DNA of 64,000 bases from Flavobacterium acetivorans (lineage in GTDB: Bacteria > Bacteroidota > Bacteroidia > Flavobacteriales > Flavobacteriaceae): assembly GCF_020911885.1 (NCBI RefSeq), contig NZ_CP087132.1, forward strand, positions 1,240,001 to 1,304,000. Direction: 5' to 3'. The position numbers were made by a program, and so were the translations under genes. A model generated the notes under the pieces. That model saw only the letters and a list, made by a program, of their open reading frames with translations, did not search any database and was not told the origin of the DNA. This document shows positions 50,002-62,000 of the stretch, piece by piece (the stretch's first letter is position 1; each line of letters starts with the position of its first letter).

Positions 50002-50757
50002 TTATAGTCCGCTTACGGCAACCACAGCCAATGCGTTATAAGCACCATTTTTCAAGGGGTACATCTGTCCGTTGACCTCTTGGTAAAACTCCATGCCCAA
50101 TACTAAAAATAAAGGCTTAGTACTGTTTGGAGTCACCATATTGACATGGCTAATGGCAATCGTAGGTGCCATATCCCAGGCTAAAGTAGCAGTTTCTGAG
50201 TGCGAGGCTACAAATGTTTCCGCTTCGAAATCAATTTCGGTTCCAGCCGAAATGATTTTAAAATGCGTCGTCCCGGCAGGAGCAGCAATCATATTTGCGG
50301 GCACAAAAGGAGCAATGGCAACCGCAATTTCACCACTAATACGATCAATAGTTCCGGCATAAGGGGCAAACAAACTACTACCCAATGTCCCATTGATATT
50401 AAATTCGAAACCGCCTAACAATTCAGCTTCTCCGTCAATAACGTTTCGCAAACCACGGATACTGATAGTGTCGGCCTGAATGACCTTGATCATAGCTTGT
50501 GTCAATCGGCTGACCATTCTGCTGTCAGCAGCATTCAAAAGCAGGCTGCGTATCGAAGATCTTAAAACTTTACCTGCCTTTCCGGCTCTGCCAAATTCAG
50601 CTCCATTTTCCCTTGTACGCTGAAAAGCAGGATCATTGGCAATTCGTTTGGCATCAACGCCTCCTTTTTCACGAGCCAAATGACCGTCTTTAGTTTTGTA
50701 AAAAGTAATATCCCCGATAGTACCTCTTAATTTAATTATACCTTTTTGCTGGGCCAT
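50002..50757 (-). CDS. conserved hypothetical cassette protein
   Basis: I recognise this 251-residue protein as a recurrent Flavobacteriia family but know no function. It starts QKGIIKLRGTIGDITFYKTK, has a basic segment (RENGAEFGRAGKAGKVLRSS) and beta-rich repeats after that. It could be a phage-like structural or secreted protein. It is the first gene of the cassette 50757-49184. Confidence 0.6.
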   Translation of the reverse strand: MAQQKGIIKLRGTIGDITFYKTKDGHLAREKGGVDAKRIANDPAFQRTRENGAEFGRAGKAGKVLRSSIRSLLLNAADSRMVSRLTQAMIKVIQADTISIRGLRNVIDGEAELLGGFEFNINGTLGSSLFAPYAGTIDRISGEIAVAIAPFVPANMIAAPAGTTHFKIISAGTEIDFEAETFVASHSETATLAWDMAPTIAISHVNMVTPNSTKPLFLVLGMEFYQEVNGQMYPLKNGAYNALAVVAVSGL

Positions 50758-51574
50758 AATTTCTAATTGTTATAATGTTGATGTATAAAATGTTAGGTAC
50801 ATTTTTTCAAACCTTATAAAACCAATTTCGATGCATCTAAAAGCGGATCTATGGTACAAAGCTTTCACTATTTAAATGAAAATCAAAGCACTAGGGTTCA
50901 TAAACGACCATAAAGGACTATTAAAAACCATTATGGCCTATTTTATACTATACAATTTTACATCCCAGTGCGGCAAATTCCAGTATTATTTTTCTATCAA
51001 GCTTATTTCCAACCCTAACCGATAACAGAAAACCCACACCCCACTGTCATCCTGAGCAGAGCCTGCCCTGAGCTTTTGACGAAGGGCCGAAGGACACAAC
51101 CCACAACCCACAACCCACAACCCACAACCCACAACCCACAACCCACAACCGATAACCGATAACTCACAACCCACAACCCACAACCCACTGTCATCCTGAG
51201 CGAAGTCGAAGGGTTGATTAAGCAAAAAAGAAAAGTATTAAACTATAATTTTCATTTTCAACAAAATGGAATTAATGTTTTTTGGTTGAAGGAATTTGAT
51301 TTCGAAAATAAATTACAGAAAGGCGACAGCACTAAATAAAGACGGGGATCTCATCAAAGCTTTCCCCGCTACAAATCTCTCTTGACTTTTAGTTCCATCC
51401 TAATGGTCATAAGGATACTACAGTTTTAGATATAGATCCGAATTAGTTTTTAGGCACGAGCAAGGCGAAGGTACCGGCCTGATTTTGTGTAGTAAGTTTC
51501 GGATTAAAAGTTATATTTGTATAACTATAATAAGATTTATTTAATAATATTTATAGTTATTTTAGAACGGGTCA
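50758..51574. other. intergenic region with heptamer satellite
   Basis: Contains REP-like TCATCCTGAGC sequences (about 51048 and 51190) around the heptamer tract at 51095-51185. No gene is convincing; an ORF through the tract on the minus strand is made of the repeat itself. Confidence 0.55.
51095..51185 (+). repeat. CACAACC heptamer tract
   Basis: Eight perfect CACAACC units (51095-51150) are followed in the same register by GATAACC, GATAACT and three more CACAACC units. It is the largest tract of a family seen at several places in this window. Confidence 0.95.
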
Positions 51575-51778
51575 ATGAAAGCAGAACAGAAAAGAATATG
51601 CATATACCCAAAAGACGTTCAGAGGATTACAGGTAAAAGTTATCGGTATTCAAGATTACTTCTAATTGCCATTAAAAAGGAATTGAATAAGCAAGAACAT
51701 CAATTCCTAAGCATTGAAGAATTTTGTTTATACACGGGCTTAAAATTAGAACTGGTACAACCGCTGATTGTGGGTTAG
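51575..51778 (+). CDS. small helix-turn-helix-like protein
   Basis: This 67-residue protein contains YPKDVQRITGKSYRYSRLLL and FLSIEEFCLYTGLKLELV, two short helical segments resembling a small helix-turn-helix family widespread in Bacteroidota. Function unknown. It lies divergent from the small-protein cassette. Confidence 0.55.
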   Translation: MKAEQKRICIYPKDVQRITGKSYRYSRLLLIAIKKELNKQEHQFLSIEEFCLYTGLKLELVQPLIVG

Positions 51779-52692
51779 TCGTTTGAGATAAATAACTCAG
51801 ACCGATTTTTACACATTCTGCGAACTAGTTCAATGACTGGTCCAATGACTGGTTCAAATAATTTTTGGAGAGCATAATCAATTGCCTAGTTATGCGATTT
51901 ATGTGTTGTTAATATAATAAAATAAGAACTGGTTTTTAACCAAAAACGAATTAGCGGAATCATCGGTGGGATTTTTTAACTGCCAAATCAGAGGATGATG
52001 TTTTTAATTTTTAAGAAGCTTCTTTCATCTAGCGAAAAAGTAAAAATGTTATAGTGAAATGAAAACAGCAAAGAATGCTGGATTCAGGAAACCGACAACT
52101 CACAACCGACAACTCACAACCCACTGTCATCCTGAGCATAGTCGAAGGACACACCCCACAACCGACACCCTACAACCCACACCCCAATGCAAAAGTGTTT
52201 CTAACCACAAACCCTACAAATTCCCGCAAACGAATCAGTGAAAATTTGCGGAATTTGCGGTCAAATTTTTTAACTTAGAAATCAGAGAGTAGTGTTTTTA
52301 ATTTTCGGGCATTGAAATCGAAGATTCAAACGCGGGCACAGGGAACAGACGAAGGATACACCACTAAAAAAGAAAATTAGCAACCTTAATATTTCTCTTT
52401 TAATAAAAACGTCAATGGTAGCAGATCCTACCCTGAGCTAAGCCTGCCCTGAGCCGGACGAAGGGCCACAACTCACAACTCACAACCGACAACCCACAAC
52501 CCACTACGATATAGTTTTTTCTAAAAAAAACGACTTTTTTGTAGTAAAATAAAGGATTTATAGGTGAATTTAATGTAGTTCATCTATAGAAAAATACCGT
52601 TTGTCGATAATTATAAATAAAACAATATTAATGTTTTCTGTTGTTTTTAATTAGTGTATTTTCGCACACCTAAATATCTGATTGTTAAACTT
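51779..52692. other. repeat-rich intergenic region
   Basis: Contains several heptamer-like ACAACCC/ACAACCG tracts (about 52088-52120, 52150-52190, 52470-52505) and REP-like CATCCTGAGCATAGTCGAAGG (about 52127-52147). No gene is supported. Near 52655-52662 a TATTTTCG resembles a -7 box and may start the leader of the adhesin gene. Confidence 0.5.
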
Positions 52693-52711
52693 AAGGATAA
52701 AATTTATCCTT
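52693..52711. promoter_or_regulatory. perfect palindrome upstream of the adhesin
   Basis: AAGGATAAA and TTTATCCTT are 9-bp perfect inverted arms around one base. The element lies 367 bp before the adhesin ATG and just before a 44-codon ORF. It could be an operator. Confidence 0.5.
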
Positions 52712-52724
52712 TGATATAAATAGT

Positions 52725-52859
52725 ATGAAACCTACTGAATTATATATGGATCAATTGTTTCTGCAATTATCCCCAGTCGCAAATTCTTCAGGCGACAATT
52801 TATTTGTTAGATCACTCCTTGTTAACGGTTTTGGTTTTTTGTCGGAATTTGATTCCTAG
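52725..52859 (+). CDS. possible 44-residue leader protein
   Basis: An ATG opens a frame starting MKPTELYMDQLFLQ and ending FGFLSEFDS before TAG. It is not recognised. It lies between the palindrome and the adhesin gene, within the likely adhesin leader. It may be an upstream ORF or chance. Confidence 0.25.
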   Translation: MKPTELYMDQLFLQLSPVANSSGDNLFVRSLLVNGFGFLSEFDS

Positions 52860-53059
52860 TTGGTTGCTGGGCTAGAGGAGTTGTAAGAAAAGCAGAAAGC
52901 GCAAAGCTGATTCTTTTTTTAATCTCAATTCGACCTACAGCACTGCTTTAAACCCCAAGATTTCCGGATTGGCTTGGACAAAAAATAGCGCTACGGACTT
53001 ATTTGATCTCAGCATCCAATCCTTAATAATTTACTTAAAAATTTAACATCATTGCCTAT

Positions 53060-56000
53060 ATGCGGAATTTTACTTTTTTGAAAAGAGTTTTTTTGTTTTT
53101 GTTTTTAATATTTTCTTCTTCAATTGTAGCTCAAAAAGCTGATCTTGGAATTACGATGAGTGTAGATTCTAATTGTCAAAGTGTTGGGAATAATGTAGTT
53201 TTTACTTTAACAGCAACTAATAATGGTCCTTCTACTGAACAGGAGGTAAAGGTTGTAGATAAACTCCCCACAGGTTATACTTATGTAAGTGATAATGGGA
53301 ATGGTAGTTATGTGTCAGGTACAGGGGTTTGGACTATTGGCGATTCTTTTTTTTATCCGGCTACTGTTATATTAAGAATTACAGCCAAAGTAAACGCTAC
53401 AGGTTCTTATACCAATACGGCAAATATTTCTGGTAAAGGGAAAGATGAAATCCCAACGAATAATAGTGCTTCGGTTACTTTGAATCTGTCAACAATTACA
53501 GCTCCAACAGTTGGAACAATCACGCAACCCACTTGTTCAGTAGCTGCTGGAAGTGTTGTCTTAAATGGATTGCCGTCAAGTGGGACATGGACTTTAACAA
53601 GAAGTCCAGGAGCTGTAACTTCAACAGGAACGGGGGCTAGTACTACAATCTCAGGATTAGCTACAGGAACATATACTTATACTGTAACCAATTCAGCTGG
53701 ATGTACAAGTGTAACATCGGCAAGTGTTGCGGTTGATGCACAACCAGTAAGACCATCAGCGCCTGTGGCTACAGCTGCAACAGCTGTAACTTGCAGTGGC
53801 TTTACTGCTAACTGGAATGCGGTTGCTGGAGCTACTTCTTATTCGTTGGCGGTTTCTACTAATATCGAATTTACTCAGATTGTCAATGGGCTTAACGGAG
53901 TTGATTTAAATAGTACTTCTACTTCTTATACTCTAACGGGATTAACTCCAGGGATTAAATATTTTTATAGGGTTTGGGCGTCAAATTCATGTGGTCTTAG
54001 TACTGATTCTTCCAATGTGATTGAGGTAACGACGAGTGCAAATAATACCATTGCATTGAGTTCAGCTGCGGGTACGGATTCCCAGACTAAATGTATCAAT
54101 ACTGCAATTACGAATATTACGTATACAACAACAGGAGCTTCGGGAGCTACAGTCAGTGGTTTGCCTACTGGTGTGACGGGTTCTTGGGCTGGAAATGTTG
54201 TGACTATCAGCGGAACGCCAACCGCCTCTGGTTCGTTCTCGTATACAGTTAGCTTAACGGGAGGTTGTGGTACAGTAAATACTACTGGGGCTATAACTGT
54301 AAGTGCACCAATCGCCCAAACAGTAACAGGAACAAATACGGTTTGTATCGGAAGCACAACAGCTTTCGCTAGTACAACATCAGGCGGGACATGGAGTTCT
54401 ACTGATACAGCAGTAGCTACAGTTGATGCAAGTACAGGAGTTGTAACAGGAGTTGCAGCAGGAACTAGTGCTATCAATTATAGTGTAACAACTGCAGGAG
54501 GTTGTATCAATACAGCATCTCAAACAGTAACTGTAAGTGCGCCAATTGCACAAACAGTAACAGGAACAAATACGGTTTGTATCGGAAGCACAACAGCTTT
54601 CGCTAGTACAACATCAGGTGGGACATGGAGTTCTACTGATACAGCAGTAGCTACAGTTGATGCAAGTACAGGAGTTGTAACAGGAGTTGCAGCAGGAACT
54701 AGTGCTATCAATTATAGTGTAACAACTGCAGGAGGTTGTATCAATACAGCATCTCAAACAGTAACTGTAAGTGCGCCAATTGCACAAACAGTAACAGGAA
54801 CAAATACGGTTTGTATCGGAAGCACAACAGCTTTCGCTAGTACAACATCAGGCGGGACATGGAGTTCTACTGATACAGCAGTAGCTACAGTTGATGCAAG
54901 TACAGGAGTTGTAACAGGAGTTGCAGCAGGAACTAGTGCTATCAATTATAGTGTAACAACTGCAGGAGGTTGTATCAATACAGCATCTCAAACAGTAACT
55001 GTAAGTGCGCCAATTGCACAAACAGTAACAGGAACAAATACGGTTTGTATCGGAAGCACAACAGCTTTCGCTAGTACAACATCAGGTGGGACATGGAGTT
55101 CTACTGATACAGCAGTAGCTACAGTTGATGCAAGTACAGGAGTTGTAACAGGAGTTGCAGCAGGAACTAGTGCTATCAATTATAGTGTAACAACTGCAGG
55201 AGGTTGTATCAATACAGCATCTCAAACAGTAACTGTAAGTGCGCCAATTGCACAAACAGTAACAGGAACAAATACGGTTTGTATCGGAAGCACAACAGCT
55301 TTCGCTAGTACAACATCAGGTGGGACATGGAGTTCTACTGATACAGCAGTAGCTACAGTTGATGCAAGTACAGGAGTTGTAACAGGAGTTGCAGCAGGAA
55401 CTAGTGCTATCAATTATAGTGTAACAACTGCAGGAGGTTGTATCAATACAGCATCTCAAACAGTAACTGTAAGTGCGCCAATTGCACAAACAGTAACAGG
55501 AACAAATACGGTTTGTATCGGAAGCACAACAGCTTTCGCTAGTACAACATCAGGCGGGACATGGAGTTCTACTGATACAGCAGTAGCTACAGTTGATGCA
55601 AGTACAGGAGTTGTAACAGGAGTTGCAGCAGGAACTAGTGCTATCAATTATAGTGTAACAACTGCAGGAGGTTGTATCAATACAGCATCTCAAACAGTAA
55701 CTGTAAGTGCGCCAATTGCACAAACAGTAACAGGAACAAATACGGTTTGTATCGGAAGCACAACAGCTTTCGCTAGTACAACATCAGGTGGGACATGGAG
55801 TTCTACTGATACAGCAGTAGCTACAGTTGATGCAAGTACAGGAGTTGTAACAGGAGTTGCAGCAGGAACTAGTGCTATCAATTATAGTGTAACAACTGCA
55901 GGAGGTTGTATCAATACAGCATCTCAAACAGTAACTGTAAGTGCGCCAATTGCACAAACAGTAACAGGAACAAATACGGTTTGTATCGGAAGCACAACAG

Positions 56001-59000
56001 CTTTCGCTAGTACAACATCAGGCGGGACATGGAGTTCTACTGATACAGCAGTAGCTACAGTTGATGCAAGTACAGGAGTTGTAACAGGAGTTGCAGCAGG
56101 AACTAGTGCTATCAATTATAGTGTAACAACTGCAGGAGGTTGTATCAATACAGCATCTCAAACAGTAACTGTAAGTGCGCCAATTGCACAAACAGTAACA
56201 GGAACAAATACGGTTTGTATCGGAAGCACAACAGCTTTCGCTAGTACAACATCAGGCGGGACATGGAGTTCTACTGATACAGCAGTAGCTACAGTTGATG
56301 CAAGTACAGGAGTTGTAACAGGAGTTGCAGCAGGAACTAGTGCTATCAATTATAGTGTAACAACTGCAGGAGGTTGTATCAATACAGCATCTCAAACAGT
56401 AACTGTAAGTGCGCCAATTGCACAAACAGTAACAGGAACAAATACGGTTTGTATCGGAAGCACAACAGCTTTCGCTAGTACAACATCAGGCGGGACATGG
56501 AGTTCTACTGATACAGCAGTAGCTACAGTTGATGCAAGTACAGGAGTTGTAACAGGAGTTGCAGCAGGAACTAGTGCTATCAATTATAGTGTAACAACTG
56601 CAGGAGGTTGTATCAATACAGCATCTCAAACAGTAACTGTAAGTGCGCCAATTGCACAAACAGTAACAGGAACAAATACGGTTTGTATCGGAAGCACAAC
56701 AGCTTTCGCTAGTACAACATCAGGCGGGACATGGAGTTCTACTGATACAGCAGTAGCTACAGTTGATGCAAGTACAGGAGTTGTAACAGGAGTTGCAGCA
56801 GGAACTAGTGCTATCAATTATAGTGTAACAACTGCAGGAGGTTGTATCAATACAGCATCTCAAACAGTAACTGTAAGTGCGCCAATTGCACAAACAGTAA
56901 CAGGAACAAATACGGTTTGTATCGGAAGCACAACAGCTTTCGCTAGTACAACATCAGGTGGGACATGGAGTTCTACTGATACAGCAGTAGCTACAGTTGA
57001 TGCAAGTACAGGAGTTGTAACAGGAGTTGCAGCAGGAACTAGTGCTATCAATTATAGTGTAACAACTGCAGGAGGTTGTATCAATACAGCATCTCAAACA
57101 GTAACTGTAAGTGCGCCAATTGCACAAACAGTAACAGGAACAAATACGGTTTGTATCGGAAGCACAACAGCTTTCGCTAGTACAACATCAGGCGGGACAT
57201 GGAGTTCTACTGATACAGCAGTAGCTACAGTTGATGCAAGTACAGGAGTTGTAACAGGAGTTGCAGCAGGAACTAGTGCTATCAATTATAGTGTAACAAC
57301 TGCAGGAGGTTGTATCAATACAGCATCTCAAACAGTAACTGTAAGTGCGCCAATTGCACAAACAGTAACAGGAACAAATACGGTTTGTATCGGAAGCACA
57401 ACAGCTTTCGCTAGTACAACATCAGGTGGGACATGGAGTTCTACTGATACAGCAGTAGCTACAGTTGATGCAAGTACAGGAGTTGTAACAGGAGTTGCAG
57501 CAGGAACTAGTGCTATCAATTATAGTGTAACAACTGCAGGAGGTTGTATCAATACAGCATCTCAAACAGTAACTGTAAGTGCGCCAATTGCACAAACAGT
57601 AACAGGAACAAATACGGTTTGTATCGGAAGCACAACAGCTTTCGCTAGTACAACATCAGGCGGGACATGGAGTTCTACTGATACAGCAGTAGCTACAGTT
57701 GATGCAAGTACAGGAGTTGTAACAGGAGTTGCAGCAGGAACTAGTGCTATCAATTATAGTGTAACAACTGCAGGAGGTTGTATCAATACAGCATCTCAAA
57801 CAGTAACTGTAAGTGCGCCAATTGCACAAACAGTAACAGGAACAAATACGGTTTGTATCGGAAGCACAACAGCTTTCGCTAGTACAACATCAGGCGGGGC
57901 ATGGAGTTCTACTGATACAGCAGTAGCTACAGTTGATGCAAGTACAGGAGTTGTAACAGGAGTTGCAGCAGGAACTAGTGCTATCAATTATAGTGTAACA
58001 ACTGCAGGAGGTTGTATCAATACAGCATCTCAAACAGTAACTGTAAGTGCGCCAATTGCACAAACAGTAACAGGAACAAATACGGTTTGTATCGGAAGCA
58101 CAACAGCTTTCGCTAGTACAACATCAGGTGGGACATGGAGTTCTACTGATACAGCAGTAGCTACAGTTGATGCAAGTACAGGAGTTGTAACAGGAGTTGC
58201 AGCAGGAACTAGTGCTATCAATTATAGTGTAACAACTGCAGGAGGTTGTATCAATACAGCATCTCAAACAGTAACTGTAAGTGCGCCAATTGCACAAACA
58301 GTAACAGGAACAAATACGGTTTGTATCGGAAGCACAACAGCTTTCGCTAGTACAACATCAGGCGGGACATGGAGTTCTACTGATACAGCAGTAGCTACAG
58401 TTGATGCAAGTACAGGAGTTGTAACAGGAGTTGCAGCAGGAACTAGTGCTATCAATTATAGTGTAACAACTGCAGGAGGTTGTATCAATACAGCATCTCA
58501 AACAGTAACTGTAAGTGCGCCAATTGCACAAACAGTAACAGGAACAAATACGGTTTGTATCGGAAGCACAACAGCTTTCGCTAGTACAACATCAGGCGGG
58601 ACATGGAGTTCTACTGATACAGCAGTAGCTACAGTTGATGCAAGTACAGGAGTTGTAACAGGAGTTGCAGCAGGAACTAGTGCTATCAATTATAGTGTAA
58701 CAACTGCAGGAGGTTGTATCAATACAGCATCTCAAACAGTAACTGTAAGTGCGCCAATTGCACAAACAGTAACAGGAACAAATACGGTTTGTATCGGAAG
58801 CACAACAGCTTTCGCTAGTACAACATCAGGTGGGACATGGAGTTCTACTGATACAGCAGTAGCTACAGTTGATGCAAGTACAGGAGTTGTAACAGGAGTT
58901 GCAGCAGGAACTAGTGCTATCAATTATAGTGTAACAACTGCAGGAGGTTGTATCAATACAGCATCTCAAACAGTAACTGTAAGTGCGCCAATTGCACAAA

Positions 59001-62000
59001 CAGTAACAGGAACAAATACGGTTTGTATCGGAAGCACAACAGCTTTCGCTAGTACAACATCAGGTGGGACATGGAGTTCTACTGATACAGCAGTAGCTAC
59101 AGTTGATGCAAGTACAGGAGTTGTAACAGGAGTTGCAGCAGGAACTAGTGCTATCAATTATAGTGTAACAACTGCAGGAGGTTGTATCAATACAGCATCT
59201 CAAACAGTAACTGTAAGTGCGCCAATTGCACAAACAGTAACAGGAACAAATACGGTTTGTATCGGAAGCACAACAGCTTTCGCTAGTACAACATCAGGTG
59301 GGACATGGAGTTCTACTGATACAGCAGTAGCTACAGTTGATGCAAGTACAGGAGTTGTAACAGGAGTTGCAGCAGGAACTAGTGCTATCAATTATAGTGT
59401 AACAACTGCAGGAGGTTGTATCAATACAGCATCTCAAACAGTAACTGTAAGTGCGCCAATTGCACAAACAGTAACAGGAACAAATACGGTTTGTATCGGA
59501 AGCACAACAGCTTTCGCTAGTACAACATCAGGTGGGACATGGAGTTCTACTGATACAGCAGTAGCTACAGTTGATGCAAGTACAGGAGTTGTAACAGGAG
59601 TTGCAGCAGGAACTAGTGCTATCAATTATAGTGTAACAACTGCAGGAGGTTGTATCAATACAGCATCTCAAACAGTAACTGTAAGTGCGCCAATTGCACA
59701 AACAGTAACAGGAACAAATACGGTTTGTATCGGAAGCACAACAGCTTTCGCTAGTACAACATCAGGTGGGACATGGAGTTCTACTGATACAGCAGTAGCT
59801 ACAGTTGATGCAAGTACAGGAGTTGTAACAGGAGTTGCAGCAGGAACTAGTGCTATCAATTATAGTGTAACAACTGCAGGAGGTTGTATCAATACAGCAT
59901 CTCAAACAGTAACTGTAAGTGCGCCAATTGCACAAACAGTAACAGGAACAAATACGGTTTGTATCGGAAGCACAACAGCTTTCGCTAGTACAACATCAGG
60001 CGGGACATGGAGTTCTACTGATACAGCAGTAGCTACAGTTGATGCAAGTACAGGAGTTGTAACAGGAGTTGCAGCAGGAACTAGTGCTATCAATTATAGT
60101 GTAACAACTGCAGGAGGTTGTATCAATACAGCATCTCAAACAGTAACTGTAAGTGCGCCAATTGCACAAACAGTAACAGGAACAAATACGGTTTGTATCG
60201 GAAGCACAACAGCTTTCGCTAGTACAACATCAGGCGGGGCATGGAGTTCTACTGATACAGCAGTAGCTACAGTTGATGCAAGTACAGGAGTTGTAACAGG
60301 AGTTGCAGCAGGAACTAGTGCTATCAATTATAGTGTAACAACTGCAGGAGGTTGTATCAATACAGCATCTCAAACAGTAACTGTAAGTGCGCCAATTGCA
60401 CAAACAGTAACAGGAACAAATACGGTTTGTATCGGAAGCACAACAGCTTTCGCTAGTACAACATCAGGCGGGACATGGAGTTCTACTGATACAGCAGTAG
60501 CTACAGTTGATGCAAGTACAGGAGTTGTAACAGGAGTTGCAGCAGGAACTAGTGCTATCAATTATAGTGTAACAACTGCAGGAGGTTGTATCAATACAGC
60601 ATCTCAAACAGTAACTGTAAGTGCGCCAATTGCACAAACAGTAACAGGAACAAATACGGTTTGTATCGGAAGCACAACAGATTTCGCTAGTACAACATCA
60701 GGCGGGGCATGGAGTTCTACTGATACAGCAGTAGCTACAGTTGATGCAAGTACAGGAGTTGTAACAGGAGTTGCAGCAGGAACTAGTGCTATCAATTATA
60801 GTGTAACAACTGCAGGAGGTTGTATCAATACAGCATCTCAAACAGTAACTGTAAGTGCGCCAATTGCACAAACAGTAACAGGAACAAATACGGTTTGTAT
60901 CGGAAGCACAACAGCTTTCGCTAGTACAACATCAGGCGGGACATGGAGTTCTACTGATACAGCAGTAGCTACAGTTGATGCAAGTACAGGAGTTGTAACA
61001 GGAGTTGCAGCAGGAACTAGTGCTATCAATTATAGTGTAACAACTGCAGGAGGTTGTATCAATACAGCATCTCAAACAGTAACTGTAAGTGCGCCAATTG
61101 CACAAACAGTAACAGGAACAAATACGGTTTGTATCGGAAGCACAACAGCTTTCGCTAGTACAACATCAGGCGGGACATGGAGTTCTACTGATACAGCAGT
61201 AGCTACAGTTGATGCAAGTACAGGAGTTGTAACAGGAGTTGCAGCAGGAACTAGTGCTATCAATTATAGTGTAACAACTGCAGGAGGTTGTATCAATACA
61301 GCATCTCAAACAGTAACTGTAAGTGCGCCAATTGCACAAACAGTAACAGGAACAAATACGGTTTGTATCGGAAGCACAACAGCTTTCGCTAGTACAACAT
61401 CAGGCGGGACATGGAGTTCTACTGATACAGCAGTAGCTACAGTTGATGCAAGTACAGGAGTTGTAACAGGAGTTGCAGCAGGAACTAGTGCTATCAATTA
61501 TAGTGTAACAACTGCAGGAGGTTGTATCAATACAGCATCTCAAACAGTAACTGTAAGTGCGCCAATTGCACAAACAGTAACAGGAACAAATACGGTTTGT
61601 ATCGGAAGCACAACAGCTTTCGCTAGTACAACATCAGGCGGGGCATGGAGTTCTACTGATACAGCAGTAGCTACAGTTGATGCAAGTACAGGAGTTGTAA
61701 CAGGAGTTGCAGCAGGAACTAGTGCTATCAATTATAGTGTAACAACTGCAGGAGGTTGTATCAATACAGCATCTCAAACAGTAACTGTAAGTGCGCCAAT
61801 TGCACAAACAGTAACAGGAACAAATACGGTTTGTATCGGAAGCACAACAGCTTTCGCTAGTACAACATCAGGCGGGACATGGAGTTCTACTGATACAGCA
61901 GTAGCTACAGTTGATGCAAGTACAGGAGTTGTAACAGGAGTTGCAGCAGGAACTAGTGCTATCAATTATAGTGTAACAACTGCAGGAGGTTGTATCAATA

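Noticed and set aside
50986..51225. 79-codon minus-strand ORF of VVGCGLW repeats
   Set aside because: It is simply the heptamer tract translated; 7-bp units cycle through three frames and give a repetitive peptide.
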